Assembly (NCBI GenBank): GCA_949358305.1
Contig: OX442314.1
Span: 42,478,581-42,542,580, forward strand
Direction: 5' to 3'
DNA: 64,000 nucleotides
DNA from: Strigamia acuminata
Lineage: Eukaryota; Arthropoda; Chilopoda; Geophilomorpha; Linotaeniidae
In this document: positions 29,533 through 41,939 of the stretch, one piece after another
How the letters are laid out: each line of letters begins with the position of its first letter
Position numbering within the stretch: the stretch's first letter is position 1
Notes under the pieces: generated by a model
What the model was told of the DNA's origin: nothing
What the model saw: the letters and a program-made list of their open reading frames with translations, nothing else
The model's database searches: none
Made by a program: the position numbers and the translations under genes

Positions 29533-31477
29533 CTACTCGAGTCGGTCCTCCGACTCGTCTTGGCCTTCGTCCTCGCTCGCGTTGTCGGCATCGTCGGTGA
29601 TTTCCCACCGCTTTATTTGGTCCGTTGGCGCCGTGACACGGTATCGAGGCGGGTCCTCGAAGCTCTGGACTTCATACACCGTGTCGGAGATCTTGCGCCC
29701 GATTTGCAACGGTCCCCGATATAGTGCTGACAATTTCCCCGCCGCCCCTTGCGCCGCGAGTGCCTTTCGCCGCACAACGACCACGTCCCCCTCTTTAAAT
29801 ATTTTATTCGGCCCCCGATGCCGATCAAAAGCTTTCTTTTGACGCACTTGCGCCGCTGTGAGCGCGTCGTGCGCCTCGTCTCGTGTCCGCTCAAAGTCTG
29901 CCTCTTCTTCGTCGTTATCTTCGATCGCGACCGCTGCCAATCTTGGTTCAATGACGGTTCAGGGTTGGAATCCGTAGAGCACCTCCATCGGTGTCTTCCC
30001 GGTGCTCCTGCTCGTTCTCGAATTTATTGCGACCTCGATCTGGTTTAAATGCGTCGCCCAGTCACTCCCATCCGCTTTCACCACGCAGCTCGCCATCATT
30101 GGCACCAGTGTTCTGTTTGTCCGCTCAACTTGCCCGTTGGCCCTTGGATTTTCGGTGGAGGTCAGGACATGTCCCACCCCCAATTCGTTACACAATTCGG
30201 CGAACTCGTTATTCTTAAATGCGGTCCCCCTATCGGTGATGACTCGCGTGGGGACCCACATCCGCATACACAGCTCTCTCAATTTTCGGCAAGTTTCTTT
30301 CGCGCTTGTCGATTTTGTTGCCCTCAAAAATGTCACCTTCGAGTAATTGCACACTGCCACCAGCACATATTTGTAACCCCCGCTCTTTGGGAATGGCCCC
30401 ACGTGGTCCAGGTGGACCGTGTGCCACGGCACTTTCTCTCGAATTATCACGTTCAGTGCCCCTGGTCGCCGTCCCCCTGGCTCCTTGTAAATCAAACACT
30501 TGACGCAGGACCCAATAATGGCTTTCACAAATTTCCGCATTCTCGGGAACCAAAATCTTTTAAGAATCGCATCCATGGTCCCCTCTGTCGCCGGGTGCCC
30601 GTGTGACTCATGCACTTCTCTCGTTATTTGCCGCTGTATCCCTTTTGGCACGTAAATTCGTTTTCGCTTCTTTTCCCCCTTTCTTCTCAAAATATGGCAT
30701 ACGTGTCCATTTTTGAGTGTGAACTGCCGTATTTTATTCTGCATTCGCTCGGTCAACCCCTCGTTATTATTTTGCAATAAAGCATCTCTAATTTCCCTGC
30801 ACTCGATGTCGCTCATCTGCGCCGCTTCCAGCCAGTCCCCGCCCATTAATCTGATCTCGTTCACTCGAAATCGACTCATCACCTCATTTTCCTCAATTTC
30901 TGGCTGTTGACGCGGTTCAGCATTTCTGCTGAGCGCGTCGACGTGGCTCATTAGCAGCCCCGGCCGTTGCACGGTTCTAAAATCGTACTCGGACAATTGC
31001 AGTACCCATCTGCCGATGCGGGGGGTCAGCTCCTTCTTTTTCAACCCATATCTAACCGCCTCGCAGTCGGTAACAATCACAAACTCTCCCCCGTACACAT
31101 ACATCCGAAATTGCTGCACCGCCCACACCACCGCTAGCAATTCTAATTCTGTGGAGTGGTACCGTTGCTCACAGTCCGTCGTCGTTCGGCTCGCGTATAA
31201 TACTGGGTGCAAAATTCCTTTCTCATCCCCCTGCATCAGTATTGCCCCCAACCCCTCCTGCGACCCGTCCGTGTGTATTTCGCATGGGCGCGTGTTGTCA
31301 AACACCTTTAACACCGGTGCTGACACTAACTCCCCAATCAAGTTCCTAAATGCCGCTTCACACTCCTTTTTCCATATAAAAGGCTCATTCTTGCGTGTTA
31401 AGTTTGTCAACGGCCTGCACTTGACTGCATAGCCCGCCACAAATCGCCTAAAATAACCACACAATCCCAAAAAGCTC
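29533..31477 (-). pseudogene. RNase H-integrase part of the minus-strand gypsy pol
   Basis: The frame opens with FLGLCGYFRRFVAGY, in a different frame from the upstream RT, so there is a frameshift at ~31480-31495 in a G-rich run. It carries RNase H (EIHTDGSQEGLGAIL), an integrase zinc module (EVHESHGHPATEGT ... CVKCLIYK), and the integrase core with HLDHVGPF, TDRGTAFKN and ANGQVERTNRT. A TGA at 29959-29961 interrupts it after VLYGFQP, but the same frame continues to 29533 with a C-terminal HRGPNKIFKEGDVVVVRRK and SALYRGPLQIGRK (GPY/F-like). The TGA could be a CGA codon changed by CpG decay. Confidence 0.85.
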
Positions 31478-34204
31478 CTAACTCCCCCTTACATCTACTG
31501 GCGTCGGGAAATTTCTAATGGCGCTTGTTTTCTCTAACCCTGGCCGTAACCCCTCCGCCGTCAAACGTAGCCCCAAAAAATTCACTTCACCGCACAAAAA
31601 ATGACACTTGCTTAATTTTAATGTTAATTTCGATTTTCTCATTTCAATCAATAAAGCTCTCATTTTTAGAAACAACTCATCAACACCTTTAGCCCCTTGT
31701 AACAAATCATCCATATAACGTCTCATTATCTCTCTCGGAAGATGGCCAAACGCCATTTCCATCATGCGGTTAAAAACAAACGGCGCGTTTACAAGCCCAA
31801 ATGGCATTCGAGTAAACTGCCACTTGTTTGACATTGTTGAAAATGCCGTCTTTTCCTGTGCGCCCTCTGTTAATTCTACTTGATAATATCCCGCGGCTAA
31901 GTCAAACACAGAAAAAATCACCCAATCATGCGTGCCGTCAAAAATCTCCTCAATTCTCGGGCAAGGAAAATGTTCCTTGACCGTCGCTTCATTTAGGCAT
32001 CGAAAATCAATACAGATTCGCATCTCCCCGCTCTTTTTCCGCACCACAACTATCGGACTATTAAAAGCACTATTTGATTTTCTTATAAACCCTGCCCCCT
32101 CTAACTCTCGGATCATTTCGTCAATCTCCCGCTGCTGCGCCGCTGAGTAAGGGTATCGCCTCAAATTTACCGCCCTATCCGTCGTTAATTCAATATCCAT
32201 TTTTAAATTTTCGAATTTTCCTACTTCTAACAAATTTGTTGCAAAACAGTCCCTAAACTCATTAACCAACCCGACTAATCTCAATTTGTTTTCCTCCGAA
32301 ACCCCCTCGCCCACTTTAAGATCGTTTAAAGAAATAATAGACTCACCCCTCGATTCCCTCGATTCCACTCGCTTCACTTCGCTGCATTGCAACGACGGTG
32401 CGTCGTTAATTGTTTCAACGTGTCCCAATTTCTTCCCTTTGCGCACTTGAACCGCCGACACCCCCCGATTCACTATTGGTATTCTCATCCGTCCTTTCTC
32501 CACGTTCGTTACTCCTTCTAACACCTCAAGTCCATCAAAGTTCGAAAGTTCGTTGCACAAATAAACGGCTCCATCGTCGCCTTGCACTCTCATTTCAATA
32601 AAATTAATCGAATGTGCGTTGATCACCGTCTCTTCACTCGTCACTAACGCCCTCGGTTTCGTTCGCACCTCCGGTTCGATGCGTCGAAGTCCTCCGTCGA
32701 TCGTCGTCGTGTTGCAGAACGAAATTTTCCCGCTCTCCACCGTCATCTTCACGCCCTGATGCTCCAAAAATGGCTGCCCCACCCAAATATCCGTCGACAT
32801 CACCTCGTCGTCAACAACATGGAATAGTACCGCATCCACCGTCACGCCGTCCGCTTCCACGCGATATTTCGTGCGGCCCAAATAGATCTGTTCATCTTGG
32901 TTGAGCCCGTAGTTAAATCCACGTATTTTGTACGCAAATTTCGGCTCGTCAATTCCCGCCTGCCCCGCGAACGTTTTACTGACTAAACACAACTCACTTT
33001 GCGTGTCGATGCCTGCCGTGCACGAACGTCCCGCGACCGTCAGTATTGTTGCAAATTTCGGGATCATGGCTTCTCCTACGATCTTCTTGATTGCGTGCGT
33101 CTTCACCTCCTTCGGTCTTGTCAATTTTCGCTCGCGTTTCGGCTCCGGACACTTGTTGGCGTAATGCCCGCTCGCATCACAGTTGAAGCACTTGACTTTT
33201 GGGCAATTTGCAGAAATGTGCCCCGCTTCCTTACACCCAAAACACCGGGCCTCGCCTGTGCACTCGTTGGCACGGTGCCCCTCCTCTCCACATTTAAAAC
33301 AGGCCGTGTGTGATTTTCGCACACTCACTTTCTCCCTCGGCACGACCAGTTTTGGTTTAAATTCGCTTTTTATCTCACTTTTCGCACTCACATATCTAGA
33401 CTCGATTGTTTTCACATCTCGAATTATCTCGCCAATACTGCTATATGATTTCAAATAAATTGCACTCATTACCGTTTTGTTTTTGAGTCCGTCCACGATG
33501 TAATCACGCGCCTCCGCCAAATTCAGCTTCAATTTGCCACACACTGCCCACTTCCGATGCACGTACGCTTCGACCGTATCGTCGGGTTTCTGCGGCGCCT
33601 GCATCATGGCTTGCTTTTCAGCAAGGGTTAATTCCTGGTCAGGAAAGTCACGCACAAAACACCGGGCCCAATCGCGATACTGGCGCTCCAATTCGCCCGT
33701 ATTTTCTTGCCAAACCTTGGCCGCTCCTTCCAGGGCCGCCGCTGCGTTCGTCACCTTCGTGGTGTTCGTCCAGTGGTAGTCCTTCGCATATTCCTCGACT
33801 ATCTGGAGCCATTCCGTCGTGGTTCTGGTCTGGTCCCGCTCGCCCGAAAATTTTGGCAGTTTCGGCGCCGCTCGCGTTTCGCGCCGCGAGTTTTCCAGCT
33901 GCATTTGCGCAATCAACAGCTGCACAGCCTTCTCGGTCCCCGTCGCATTTGGATCTGCCGTTTTCTGTACCTCTCGTATCTGTTGGTCGTCGTCTTCTTC
34001 CTCCTCCTCGTCCTCCTCGTCGGCGACCGTCTTTCGCATCGCTCGCCACATCTCGACCGCCATCTCCGCTTTACGTTTTCGGAACGTTGTGAGCCCGAGT
34101 TTCCGCATTTCGGGGCGCATTTCTTCCGTTCTCAGGACCAACAAATTCTCAACTGTGGGTATTTCGCCCCTCGCAATCATCGCAAGTACCGCCGGGATGT
34201 CCAT
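31478..34204 (-). pseudogene. Gag-protease-RT part of the minus-strand gypsy element
   Basis: 908 open residues. The N-terminal Gag is acidic (EEEEEDDD) and includes a retrotransposon-Gag helix region. Three standard CX2CX4HX4C zinc knuckles follow (CFKCGEEGHRANEC, CFGCKEAGHISANC, CFNCDASGHYANKC). The protease site reads AGIDTQSELCLV, i.e. DTQ instead of DTG/DSG, which may impair cleavage. RT is complete, with ICIDFRCLNEATV, FDLAAGYYQVEL, MPFGLVNAPFVF and YMDD. Gag and Pol share one frame here, unlike the young element at 15.2-25.9 kb. The product stops just after the RT at FPTPVDVRGS because of the frameshift. Confidence 0.88.
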
Positions 34205-34384
34205 CGTGATTTTTTTTTTTGACGTTCAAAAAACTTTTCGACCACGCGTCGGTGTTTCGCTCTTTTGTCTTGGTTTTAGGCCTCGCGCCGCTTTCACCAC
34301 TCTCTGCTCACTCTGGATTCCGGTTCTGGTCACTTCACTTCTCGTTCTTTCAGTTCGCAATTTTGTTTAACGTCCCACTTCTGA

Positions 34385-34636
34385 TGTAAAGTTATCGCCT
34401 CTCTTGAAACTTGTTGAAAACTGTTAAAATAACTGTTGCCAAAATGGCCACACAACCAGTCAGTTCTCTAGATTTAACAGGAATGCTTTATTTTACAAAG
34501 AATATACAAAAATGGTTTTTAATCTTTTAATCTTCCCAACTCGATGTTCACATTCCTCGCGTTGGCGCGCGCGTCTTGTTGACGATCCTGTCGCCCCCTG
34601 GTGTTGTCTTTCTGCACCACGCCTTTACACTCCACA
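34385..34636 (-). repeat. 5' LTR of the minus-strand gypsy element
   Basis: 252 bases, preceded in element orientation by TSD GGAT and followed by the leader and the ATG at 34204. Confidence 0.9.
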
Positions 34637-34640
34637 GGAT

Positions 34641-35298
34641 AGACAAAATATATTTTTAAAGCAGTATATTTCAGAGTTTGTTTTAGTTACAAAACAATCT
34701 AAAAATGAATTCGAAACAGCACAGTAAAATCGTAGCTCACTGCAAAAACTTTAGTCAAATTAATCTCATAATTTTTTTTTATTTTTATTTTTATTTTTTT
34801 TTCCGATTTGTTGGCAAAAACGCAGTTTGTGTTTTTAGGTTAATGAAGGATGAGTGAGAAATCAAACTAAAATTCGTGACATTTTTGTTTAAACGAGTAA
34901 AACATTGCAGACAGAGAAAATGTGTCTGGTGTGGTGATCTCAATGTATTTCACCAACTTAGAAGATAAAATTAATTGTCTTCTAATTAATTTGACTGTGG
35001 CACACGCCAAGTCAGATCATGTGACCGAGGGGAGAAATCCTCTCTAGGCACATATCACCTCAGGTTGTCCGGGGGTGAAAACGGTTATTAACCGTTATGG
35101 TGCAATATGGTGTAATAACCACTAGTTGCACCCATTTGAGCTAATTGCGCAGGTTTTCTGCGCAATATTGAAGCGTGCCGGGCTCGCGCCCAAGCTTCAA
35201 TCGGCACTCTGAAAATAAACACACAACCACAAACATCACTGCTCTTTCCTCTGAGTTAGTATTGATAGTGGACTCGTGTTCTTCAGTTTCATCTGCTA
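34641..35298. other. Non-coding stretch, possibly the start of a solo LTR
   Basis: AT-rich until ~35050, then a GC-richer segment with TGTCCGGGGG near 35065 and CTGAAAATAAACAC near 35211. Together with the following block this could be an LTR with two polyadenylation-like signals (35214, 35709), but its borders and any target duplication were not found. Confidence 0.3.
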
Positions 35299-36592
35299 TC
35301 TTTGTGCAACCCAAAGCACAAAGCCAGCAATTCAGCTTGAATTAGCCGTCGCTAATTCCAGCTATCGTAACGAGAAGTTTCCCGCGCTCCCGTGAACCAT
35401 CGTCGTCTCAGCAGCGCGAACTGTTGCCACCGCCATCGAACGAGAAGCGGACGCCCGTGACCGTAAACCACCGCCGCCGAGCCGTCGTACGAGTTACGGA
35501 AGGACCCACGAGAACCATCGTCGCCAGGACCATCGTTCGTGAGTCGATAACGAAGACCATTGCCTTCGTCTAACAACTTCGAGTTGTTTAAGCGCCATTT
35601 TAGCGCTTTGTAGCTTGCAACAGTCGTTGCAAGCCTTTCTATTGTTCCCGCTCATCTTACAAATATAAAGTGTATTTTATTGATAAAACTGTCTCCTTTA
35701 TTTTCTCCTAATAAATTAACCCTAGATAATTTGTAAGGCCGCGATATAAGACTTTTCAAGCATTCACCTGCGGTTTCACGCTATATTATTAGTATTTAGT
35801 GTGATAGAAACCCGGATCGCAGCACTGGCAATGAAGCTGTAAAAATTTCAAGTTTCTCAAAAATAGATTTGTTTAGGGGACAAACAAACCACCTCATGTT
35901 TGTTCTTCCAGACTGACAAATGGCCGCCAACAGATATGTTCACATATTGAAAATTCAAACTATTTCGTCTGCTATGTTAGAAGTTTGAAGAACATGATGG
36001 CTAAGCTAATGTTGATGAAGAGGACAAGCATCGTAAGTTGTTGTCTAGATAACCGTTCCTAGAAACGACTAAACAACCAAATTAGTCCAAATCTTTTTCA
36101 AATTTAATTTTTTTTAAGTAAAATAAATAAACAAATAAATATAACGAGGGTTTAACTCAAAAGAAAAATGTGCACAAGTCAACATCGGGCTAAATAATTC
36201 AAGAAAAATTACAAAATACATACCAAGTCCAATTCTTGCTACTTCGAGTAAGCAAAAAAAATCAAAAAGAGAAACGGAAAAAAACGAATTTAAATTTTAC
36301 TCACTACTGTCCATTAACACATTGGTGGCATTCAGGATAATTCAAATAAAAATATTAAGTATGCAGACAGATTTTCAAAGTACTGTACTAGCTGTAATTT
36401 CTTTCCAAGAAACACTATCCTGCAAGTTTTTAGCAAATTGCAAAATTATTTAATTTAATTTTTCTAATCCTTGTGACAAATGTAGATATTTGGATATCAG
36501 AACTTTCTACAGTAGTAAACTTACTTTTCAGTAGTTTTTGGCTTAAATTTAACCGTCAAATAGGCAAATATCTACATTTTAAAGTCCAAAAT
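35299..36592. repeat. 1294-bp block, copy 1 (identical block at 36793-38086)
   Basis: Every segment compared matches copy 2. It contains an LTR-like stretch (CTTGCAACAGTCGTTGCAAG, AATATAAAGTGTATTTTATT) and a non-coding AT-rich tail. The ORFs on either strand here carry no known domain. Confidence 0.85.
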
Positions 36593-36792
36593 NNNNNNNN
36601 NNNNNNNNNNNNNNNNNNNNNNNNNNNNNNNNNNNNNNNNNNNNNNNNNNNNNNNNNNNNNNNNNNNNNNNNNNNNNNNNNNNNNNNNNNNNNNNNNNNN
36701 NNNNNNNNNNNNNNNNNNNNNNNNNNNNNNNNNNNNNNNNNNNNNNNNNNNNNNNNNNNNNNNNNNNNNNNNNNNNNNNNNNNNNNNNNNNN
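36593..36792. other. Assembly gap (200 N)
   Basis: Exactly 200 N, a round scaffolding value, between two identical 1294-base blocks that end and begin at the gap. Confidence 0.98.
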
Positions 36793-38086
36793 TCTTTGTG
36801 CAACCCAAAGCACAAAGCCAGCAATTCAGCTTGAATTAGCCGTCGCTAATTCCAGCTATCGTAACGAGAAGTTTCCCGCGCTCCCGTGAACCATCGTCGT
36901 CTCAGCAGCGCGAACTGTTGCCACCGCCATCGAACGAGAAGCGGACGCCCGTGACCGTAAACCACCGCCGCCGAGCCGTCGTACGAGTTACGGAAGGACC
37001 CACGAGAACCATCGTCGCCAGGACCATCGTTCGTGAGTCGATAACGAAGACCATTGCCTTCGTCTAACAACTTCGAGTTGTTTAAGCGCCATTTTAGCGC
37101 TTTGTAGCTTGCAACAGTCGTTGCAAGCCTTTCTATTGTTCCCGCTCATCTTACAAATATAAAGTGTATTTTATTGATAAAACTGTCTCCTTTATTTTCT
37201 CCTAATAAATTAACCCTAGATAATTTGTAAGGCCGCGATATAAGACTTTTCAAGCATTCACCTGCGGTTTCACGCTATATTATTAGTATTTAGTGTGATA
37301 GAAACCCGGATCGCAGCACTGGCAATGAAGCTGTAAAAATTTCAAGTTTCTCAAAAATAGATTTGTTTAGGGGACAAACAAACCACCTCATGTTTGTTCT
37401 TCCAGACTGACAAATGGCCGCCAACAGATATGTTCACATATTGAAAATTCAAACTATTTCGTCTGCTATGTTAGAAGTTTGAAGAACATGATGGCTAAGC
37501 TAATGTTGATGAAGAGGACAAGCATCGTAAGTTGTTGTCTAGATAACCGTTCCTAGAAACGACTAAACAACCAAATTAGTCCAAATCTTTTTCAAATTTA
37601 ATTTTTTTTAAGTAAAATAAATAAACAAATAAATATAACGAGGGTTTAACTCAAAAGAAAAATGTGCACAAGTCAACATCGGGCTAAATAATTCAAGAAA
37701 AATTACAAAATACATACCAAGTCCAATTCTTGCTACTTCGAGTAAGCAAAAAAAATCAAAAAGAGAAACGGAAAAAAACGAATTTAAATTTTACTCACTA
37801 CTGTCCATTAACACATTGGTGGCATTCAGGATAATTCAAATAAAAATATTAAGTATGCAGACAGATTTTCAAAGTACTGTACTAGCTGTAATTTCTTTCC
37901 AAGAAACACTATCCTGCAAGTTTTTAGCAAATTGCAAAATTATTTAATTTAATTTTTCTAATCCTTGTGACAAATGTAGATATTTGGATATCAGAACTTT
38001 CTACAGTAGTAAACTTACTTTTCAGTAGTTTTTGGCTTAAATTTAACCGTCAAATAGGCAAATATCTACATTTTAAAGTCCAAAAT
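36793..38086. repeat. 1294-bp block, copy 2
   Basis: Starts in the same place as copy 1 (TCTTTGTGCAACCCAAAGCA), directly after the gap, and continues beyond 38086 into single-copy sequence. Likely an artefactual duplication from unjoined contig ends or haplotypes. Confidence 0.85.
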
Positions 38087-38284
38087 TACAGAAAATACTT
38101 TGACTGGATGGGATGTGTAGATTTTTGGATTTTTGTGAAATGTTGACTAATGGCAAAAACTCTATCATCGCATTCATCAGACAACTAATTAAGTGTCTCA
38201 AAATAAAATAACTAGTGCAGAACCTTCAAATCAGCTTGCAGGTAAGGAAATAACCATCAATTCTGCTAGAAATGTACCTTGACA

Positions 38285-39172
38285 TGTGACTGGCTGCCCA
38301 CACAGTCTGTCACTTCACTGCAACACACGACGCTTCCCAGCTCTCGCGCACCTCGTGTGTCTCTCGTGCGCGACCTGGCGCGGTCCCCCGCACCAGGTGG
38401 AGCTGTTGGTCATTGGCTCCGGCCAATTGGGAACCGGAAGTGCCCCTTCCGGAAGTGGTGGGCCCCGCAGTAGCCCGACAGTTGATTCTGGACCAGCATG
38501 GCGAACGGTCGCTTTCGAACCTTCTTCGCAATGCTGATCGCAAGAGAGACCTGAAGGACCGACGCAGCAATGCTGTCGCCGGTCGGGACCTGAGCATCCA
38601 ACACGCCGTGTTCGCCGCACGTTTCTAAAGAACGTTGCGACGACGCGGCACAAACTGCAATAACCGATCTTGCGTGTCATGGCGATCTACCGATTGCCGT
38701 GACACGTGGTCGAAGCAGGAATGGCGGCAAAACCGTCATTACACTTGGGAAATACACCTTGAGACACCATATCATACCCCTAGACAACAATAAAGCAATA
38801 ACCAAAACTTAAACTTGTGTCTGTTGTATTTCGTGGATTTTATCATCGTGTGTGTTGCGTCCAGCGCCTCGTGGTCCTCCCCAGACCACGTGGCGTTCGT
38901 CCGAACACTCACAATTGTGGGCCCGTCTGAGATTTTGAACTCTGGCGAAAAATTTTTTGTTTACTGATTGTGCAAAAACACAATATTAGACAAATCTCTT
39001 TTCTTTCAAAAGAGGGGGAAACTTCTTTGGTCATGGTTGTGACAGGGGGTCAGCAAGCGAAACGGCCGCTAATCGCTGACCATTGGACCCTGATTTGACA
39101 AAACTTTTGGCTGTGCATGTCCAGCTTGCCTGGGTAATGGCAAGCAGGGACGTACTCTAGCCATACTTTCCA
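38285..39172 (+). mobile_element. Partial relative of the DHX16 gypsy element: LTR plus leader
   Basis: 38285-38913 (629 bases) aligns with the 623-base LTR from TGTGACTGGCTGCCC to CACTCACA, clearly diverged. It continues through the primer-binding region (ATTGTGGGCCCGTC) and ~260 bases of leader, including TTTGGTCATGGTTGTGACAG and CGAAACGGCCGCTAATCGCTG. At 39172 it stops abruptly against the A-rich satellite. No coding part remains. Confidence 0.85.
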
Positions 39173-39339
39173 AACACATGCATTTTTAACGGAAAAAATG
39201 TGGTAAGTGAAAAAATGAATTTTCACGTGAAAAAATTTTAAAAAAATGCATTTTCAACTGAGAAAATGTGTTTTTAAGTGAAAAAATGAGTTTTTACAAG
39301 AAAAAAAAAAAAAATGCATTTTCAACTGAGAAAATGTGT

Positions 39340-40402
39340 TGTCACGGCCCGGTGTTCACACGTACAAATTGTACGCATTGTTCCTCCGTGTTTTGTGTTG
39401 TGATTAAACTTAATTTTCATTCTTTTACCTTTTGTTGTTTTGTTTTGTATTCTTTCGTGAATTCTCTCTAGTTTATCCCTTACTTCTTCCTAACTTTGCT
39501 CATTTTTTTTCTTCTTGTGTCTTATCTATTCCTAGTTTTCTGTCTTTCTTTTATAATTTCGATGCAATCTCTTTTGCATATCTATTCTAGTCAGCACGCG
39601 TCGTCATAAGTCATACTCATCAGTATGCACCGACAGCGCTGATTGGATTCTGACTTCTATGTGATTGAGTGAGCTTGGACTGGTCTATTCCAGCTCAAGT
39701 TTACCTGCTCCCCTTTTTTCCTTCTCTCAAGTCAGTCTTGCTTTGGCAGCCGAACGCGTAGGTGCTATTTTGTAGCCGGTGTTCAATTCCAAGCTTGATT
39801 CACTTCGAGAGCTCACTTTGAGCATTCTCCTCGCTCTACGACACTGAAACACGGTCGTAGTTGTTTCTCATCGTCATTTCCAGTGATTGAGTTCACGATT
39901 TTAAACCACTCGTTTTCCGTTTGTTTTCCTGCTCCTTTTTGTTCATTTTTAAGCGCCGTGACGCGTCAACCGAGGCCTAACAGGATTACAGAGTAGATGG
40001 CCGTTAATTCGAAGTTGAGTCTCTTTATTTCGCTTGCGTGCGCGTTTAGCTTAGTTTAGCCGCCTTCCATTTAGGCTTTAGCTTTAATTAAGCATTGAGT
40101 CAGGTTTAGAGTTAGGTTTTGGGTCCGTGCATCGTATAAGCACGTGGAAATTGCCCATTCTCGTCCAAACTTGGCAGTTTGGGGTTGCTTATGAGCCATT
40201 ACATTCTGTCTCCGATTTTACAGCTCGGGATACCCGGCAACAAATAAAATAGTGTTCTGTACAGTATCTGAGAGTGTGTTAGCTACCACTTCTGGCGCAC
40301 ATTCGCCACTCGGCAGGTACGAAAATACCAGGATCTGGGAATTTACTGTTTCGCGGCGTCTTTCAAACGCTTCTAAACTATTCAGACTCGCGATTCATTA
40401 CA
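39340..40402. mobile_element. Solo LTR 1 (1063 bp), TSD GTGT
   Basis: TGTCACGGCCCGG...TTCATTACA, flanked by GTGT at 39336-39339 and 40403-40406, inside the satellite phrase AAAATGTGTTTTTAAG. It contains AAATAAAATAG (polyadenylation signal) near 40242. Empty target sites exist at ~39264 and ~41576. Element family unknown. Confidence 0.75.
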
Positions 40403-40459
40403 GTGTTTTTAAGTGAAAAAATGAAAAAAAAAAATGCATTTTCAACTGAGAAAATGTGT

Positions 40460-41522
40460 TGTCACGGCCCGGTGTTCACACGTACAAATTGTACGCATTG
40501 TTCCTCCGTGTTTTGTGTTGTGATTAAACTTAATTTTCATTCTTTTACCTTTTGTTGTTTTGTTTTGTATTCTTTCGTGAATTCTCTCTAGTTTATCCCT
40601 TACTTCTTCCTAACTTTGCTCATTTTTTTTCTTCTTGTGTCTTATCTATTCCTAGTTTTCTGTCTTTCTTTTATAATTTCGATGCAATCGCTTTTGCATA
40701 TCTATTCTAGTCAGCACGCGTCGTCATAAGTCATACTCATCAGTATGCACCGACAGCGCTGATTGGATTCTGACTTCTATGTGATTGAGTGAGCTTGGAC
40801 TGGTCTATTCCAGCTCAAGTTTACCTGCTCCCCTTTTTTCCTTCTCTCAAGTCAGTCTTGCTTTGGCAGCCGAACGCGTAGGTGCTATTTTGTAGCCGGT
40901 GTTCAATTCCAAGCTTGATTCACTTCGAGAGCTCACTTTGAGCATTCTCCTCGCTCTACGACACTGAAACACGGTCGTAGTTGTTTCTCATCGTCATTTC
41001 CAGTGATTGAGTTCACGATTTTAAACCACTCGTTTTCCGTTTGTTTTCCTGCTCCTTTTTGTTCATTTTTAAGCGCCGTGACGCGTCAACCGAGGCCTAA
41101 CAGGATTACAGAGTAGATGGCCGTTAATTCGAAGTTGAGTCTCTTTATTTCGCTTGCGTGCGCGTTTAGCTTAGTTTAGCCGCCTTCCATTTAGGCTTTA
41201 GCTTTAATTAAGCATTGAGTCAGGTTTAGAGTTAGGTTTTGGGTCCGTGCATCGTATAAGCACGTGGAAATTGCCCATTCTCGTCCAAACTTGGCAGTTT
41301 GGGGTTGCTTATGAGCCATTACATTCTGTCTCCGATTTTACAGCTCGGGATACCCGGCAACAAATAAAATAGTGTTCTGTACAGTATCTGAGAGTGTGTT
41401 AGCTACCACTTCTGGCGCACATTCGCCACTCGGCAGGTACGAAAATACCAGGATCTGGGAATTTACTGTTTCGCGGCGTCTTTCAAACGCTTCTAAACTA
41501 TTCAGACTCGCGATTCATTACA
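40460..41522. mobile_element. Solo LTR 2 (1063 bp), duplicate of LTR 1
   Basis: Same length and same flanks as LTR 1; one difference seen (CAATCTCTTTTG at ~39567 versus CAATCGCTTTTG at ~40687). The identical insertion site shows it arose by tandem duplication, not by a second insertion. Confidence 0.75.
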
Positions 41523-41939
41523 GTGTTTTTAAGTGAAAAAATGAAAAAAAAACATGCATTTTCAACTGAGAAAATGTGTTTTTAAGTGAAAAAATGAATT
41601 TTCACAAGAAAAAATGAAAAAAAAATTCATTTTCAACTGAGAAAATGTGTTTTTAAGTGAAAAAATGAAAAAGAAAACATGCATTTTTAACGGAAAAAAT
41701 GTGGTAAGTGAAAAAATAAATTTTTACAAGAAAAAATTTTTAAAAAATGCATTTTCAACTGAGAAAATGTGTTTTTAAATGAAAAAATAAATTCTCACGA
41801 GAAAAAAACGTTTTCACGTGAAATCCGAGTGAAAAAATGCATTTTCAAGTGAAAAAATGCATTTTCAAGTGGGAAAATTGCATTATAATCCAGTGAAAAT
41901 AAAATTGCATTTTTCTTAAAGGTTTCTTAAACGATTATA

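Larger units (their letters stand above)
29268..34636 (-). mobile_element. 5.4-kb Ty3/gypsy element, degraded, TSD GGAT
   Basis: 252-base LTRs at 29268-29519 and 34385-34636 (plus-strand ends TGTAAAG...CTCCACA) are flanked by GGAT at 29264-29267 and 34637-34640. The coding strand is minus. The leader after the 5' LTR starts TCAGAAGTGGGACG, the candidate primer-binding site. A single gag-pol frame is broken by one frameshift and one internal stop. It belongs to the same LTR family as the solo LTR at 9832-10075. Confidence 0.92.
39173..41900. repeat. Satellite of ATGCATTTTCAACTGAGAAA-type units carrying two solo LTRs
   Basis: Short units of the type GCATTTTCAACTGAGAAAA, TGTGTTTTTAAGTG and AAAAAATGAATTTTCAC alternate over the region outside the LTRs. 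A 1120-base segment (LTR plus a 57-base satellite piece) is tandemly duplicated (39340-40459 and 40460-41579). Confidence 0.8.

Noticed and set aside
29395-34370. Many plus-strand ORFs across the minus-strand gypsy element
   Set aside because: Shadows of the gag-pol frame on the other strand; the minus frame carries all the conserved motifs.
36473-36889. ORFs running through the N gap
   Set aside because: They consist mainly of unknown residues and result from translating N.
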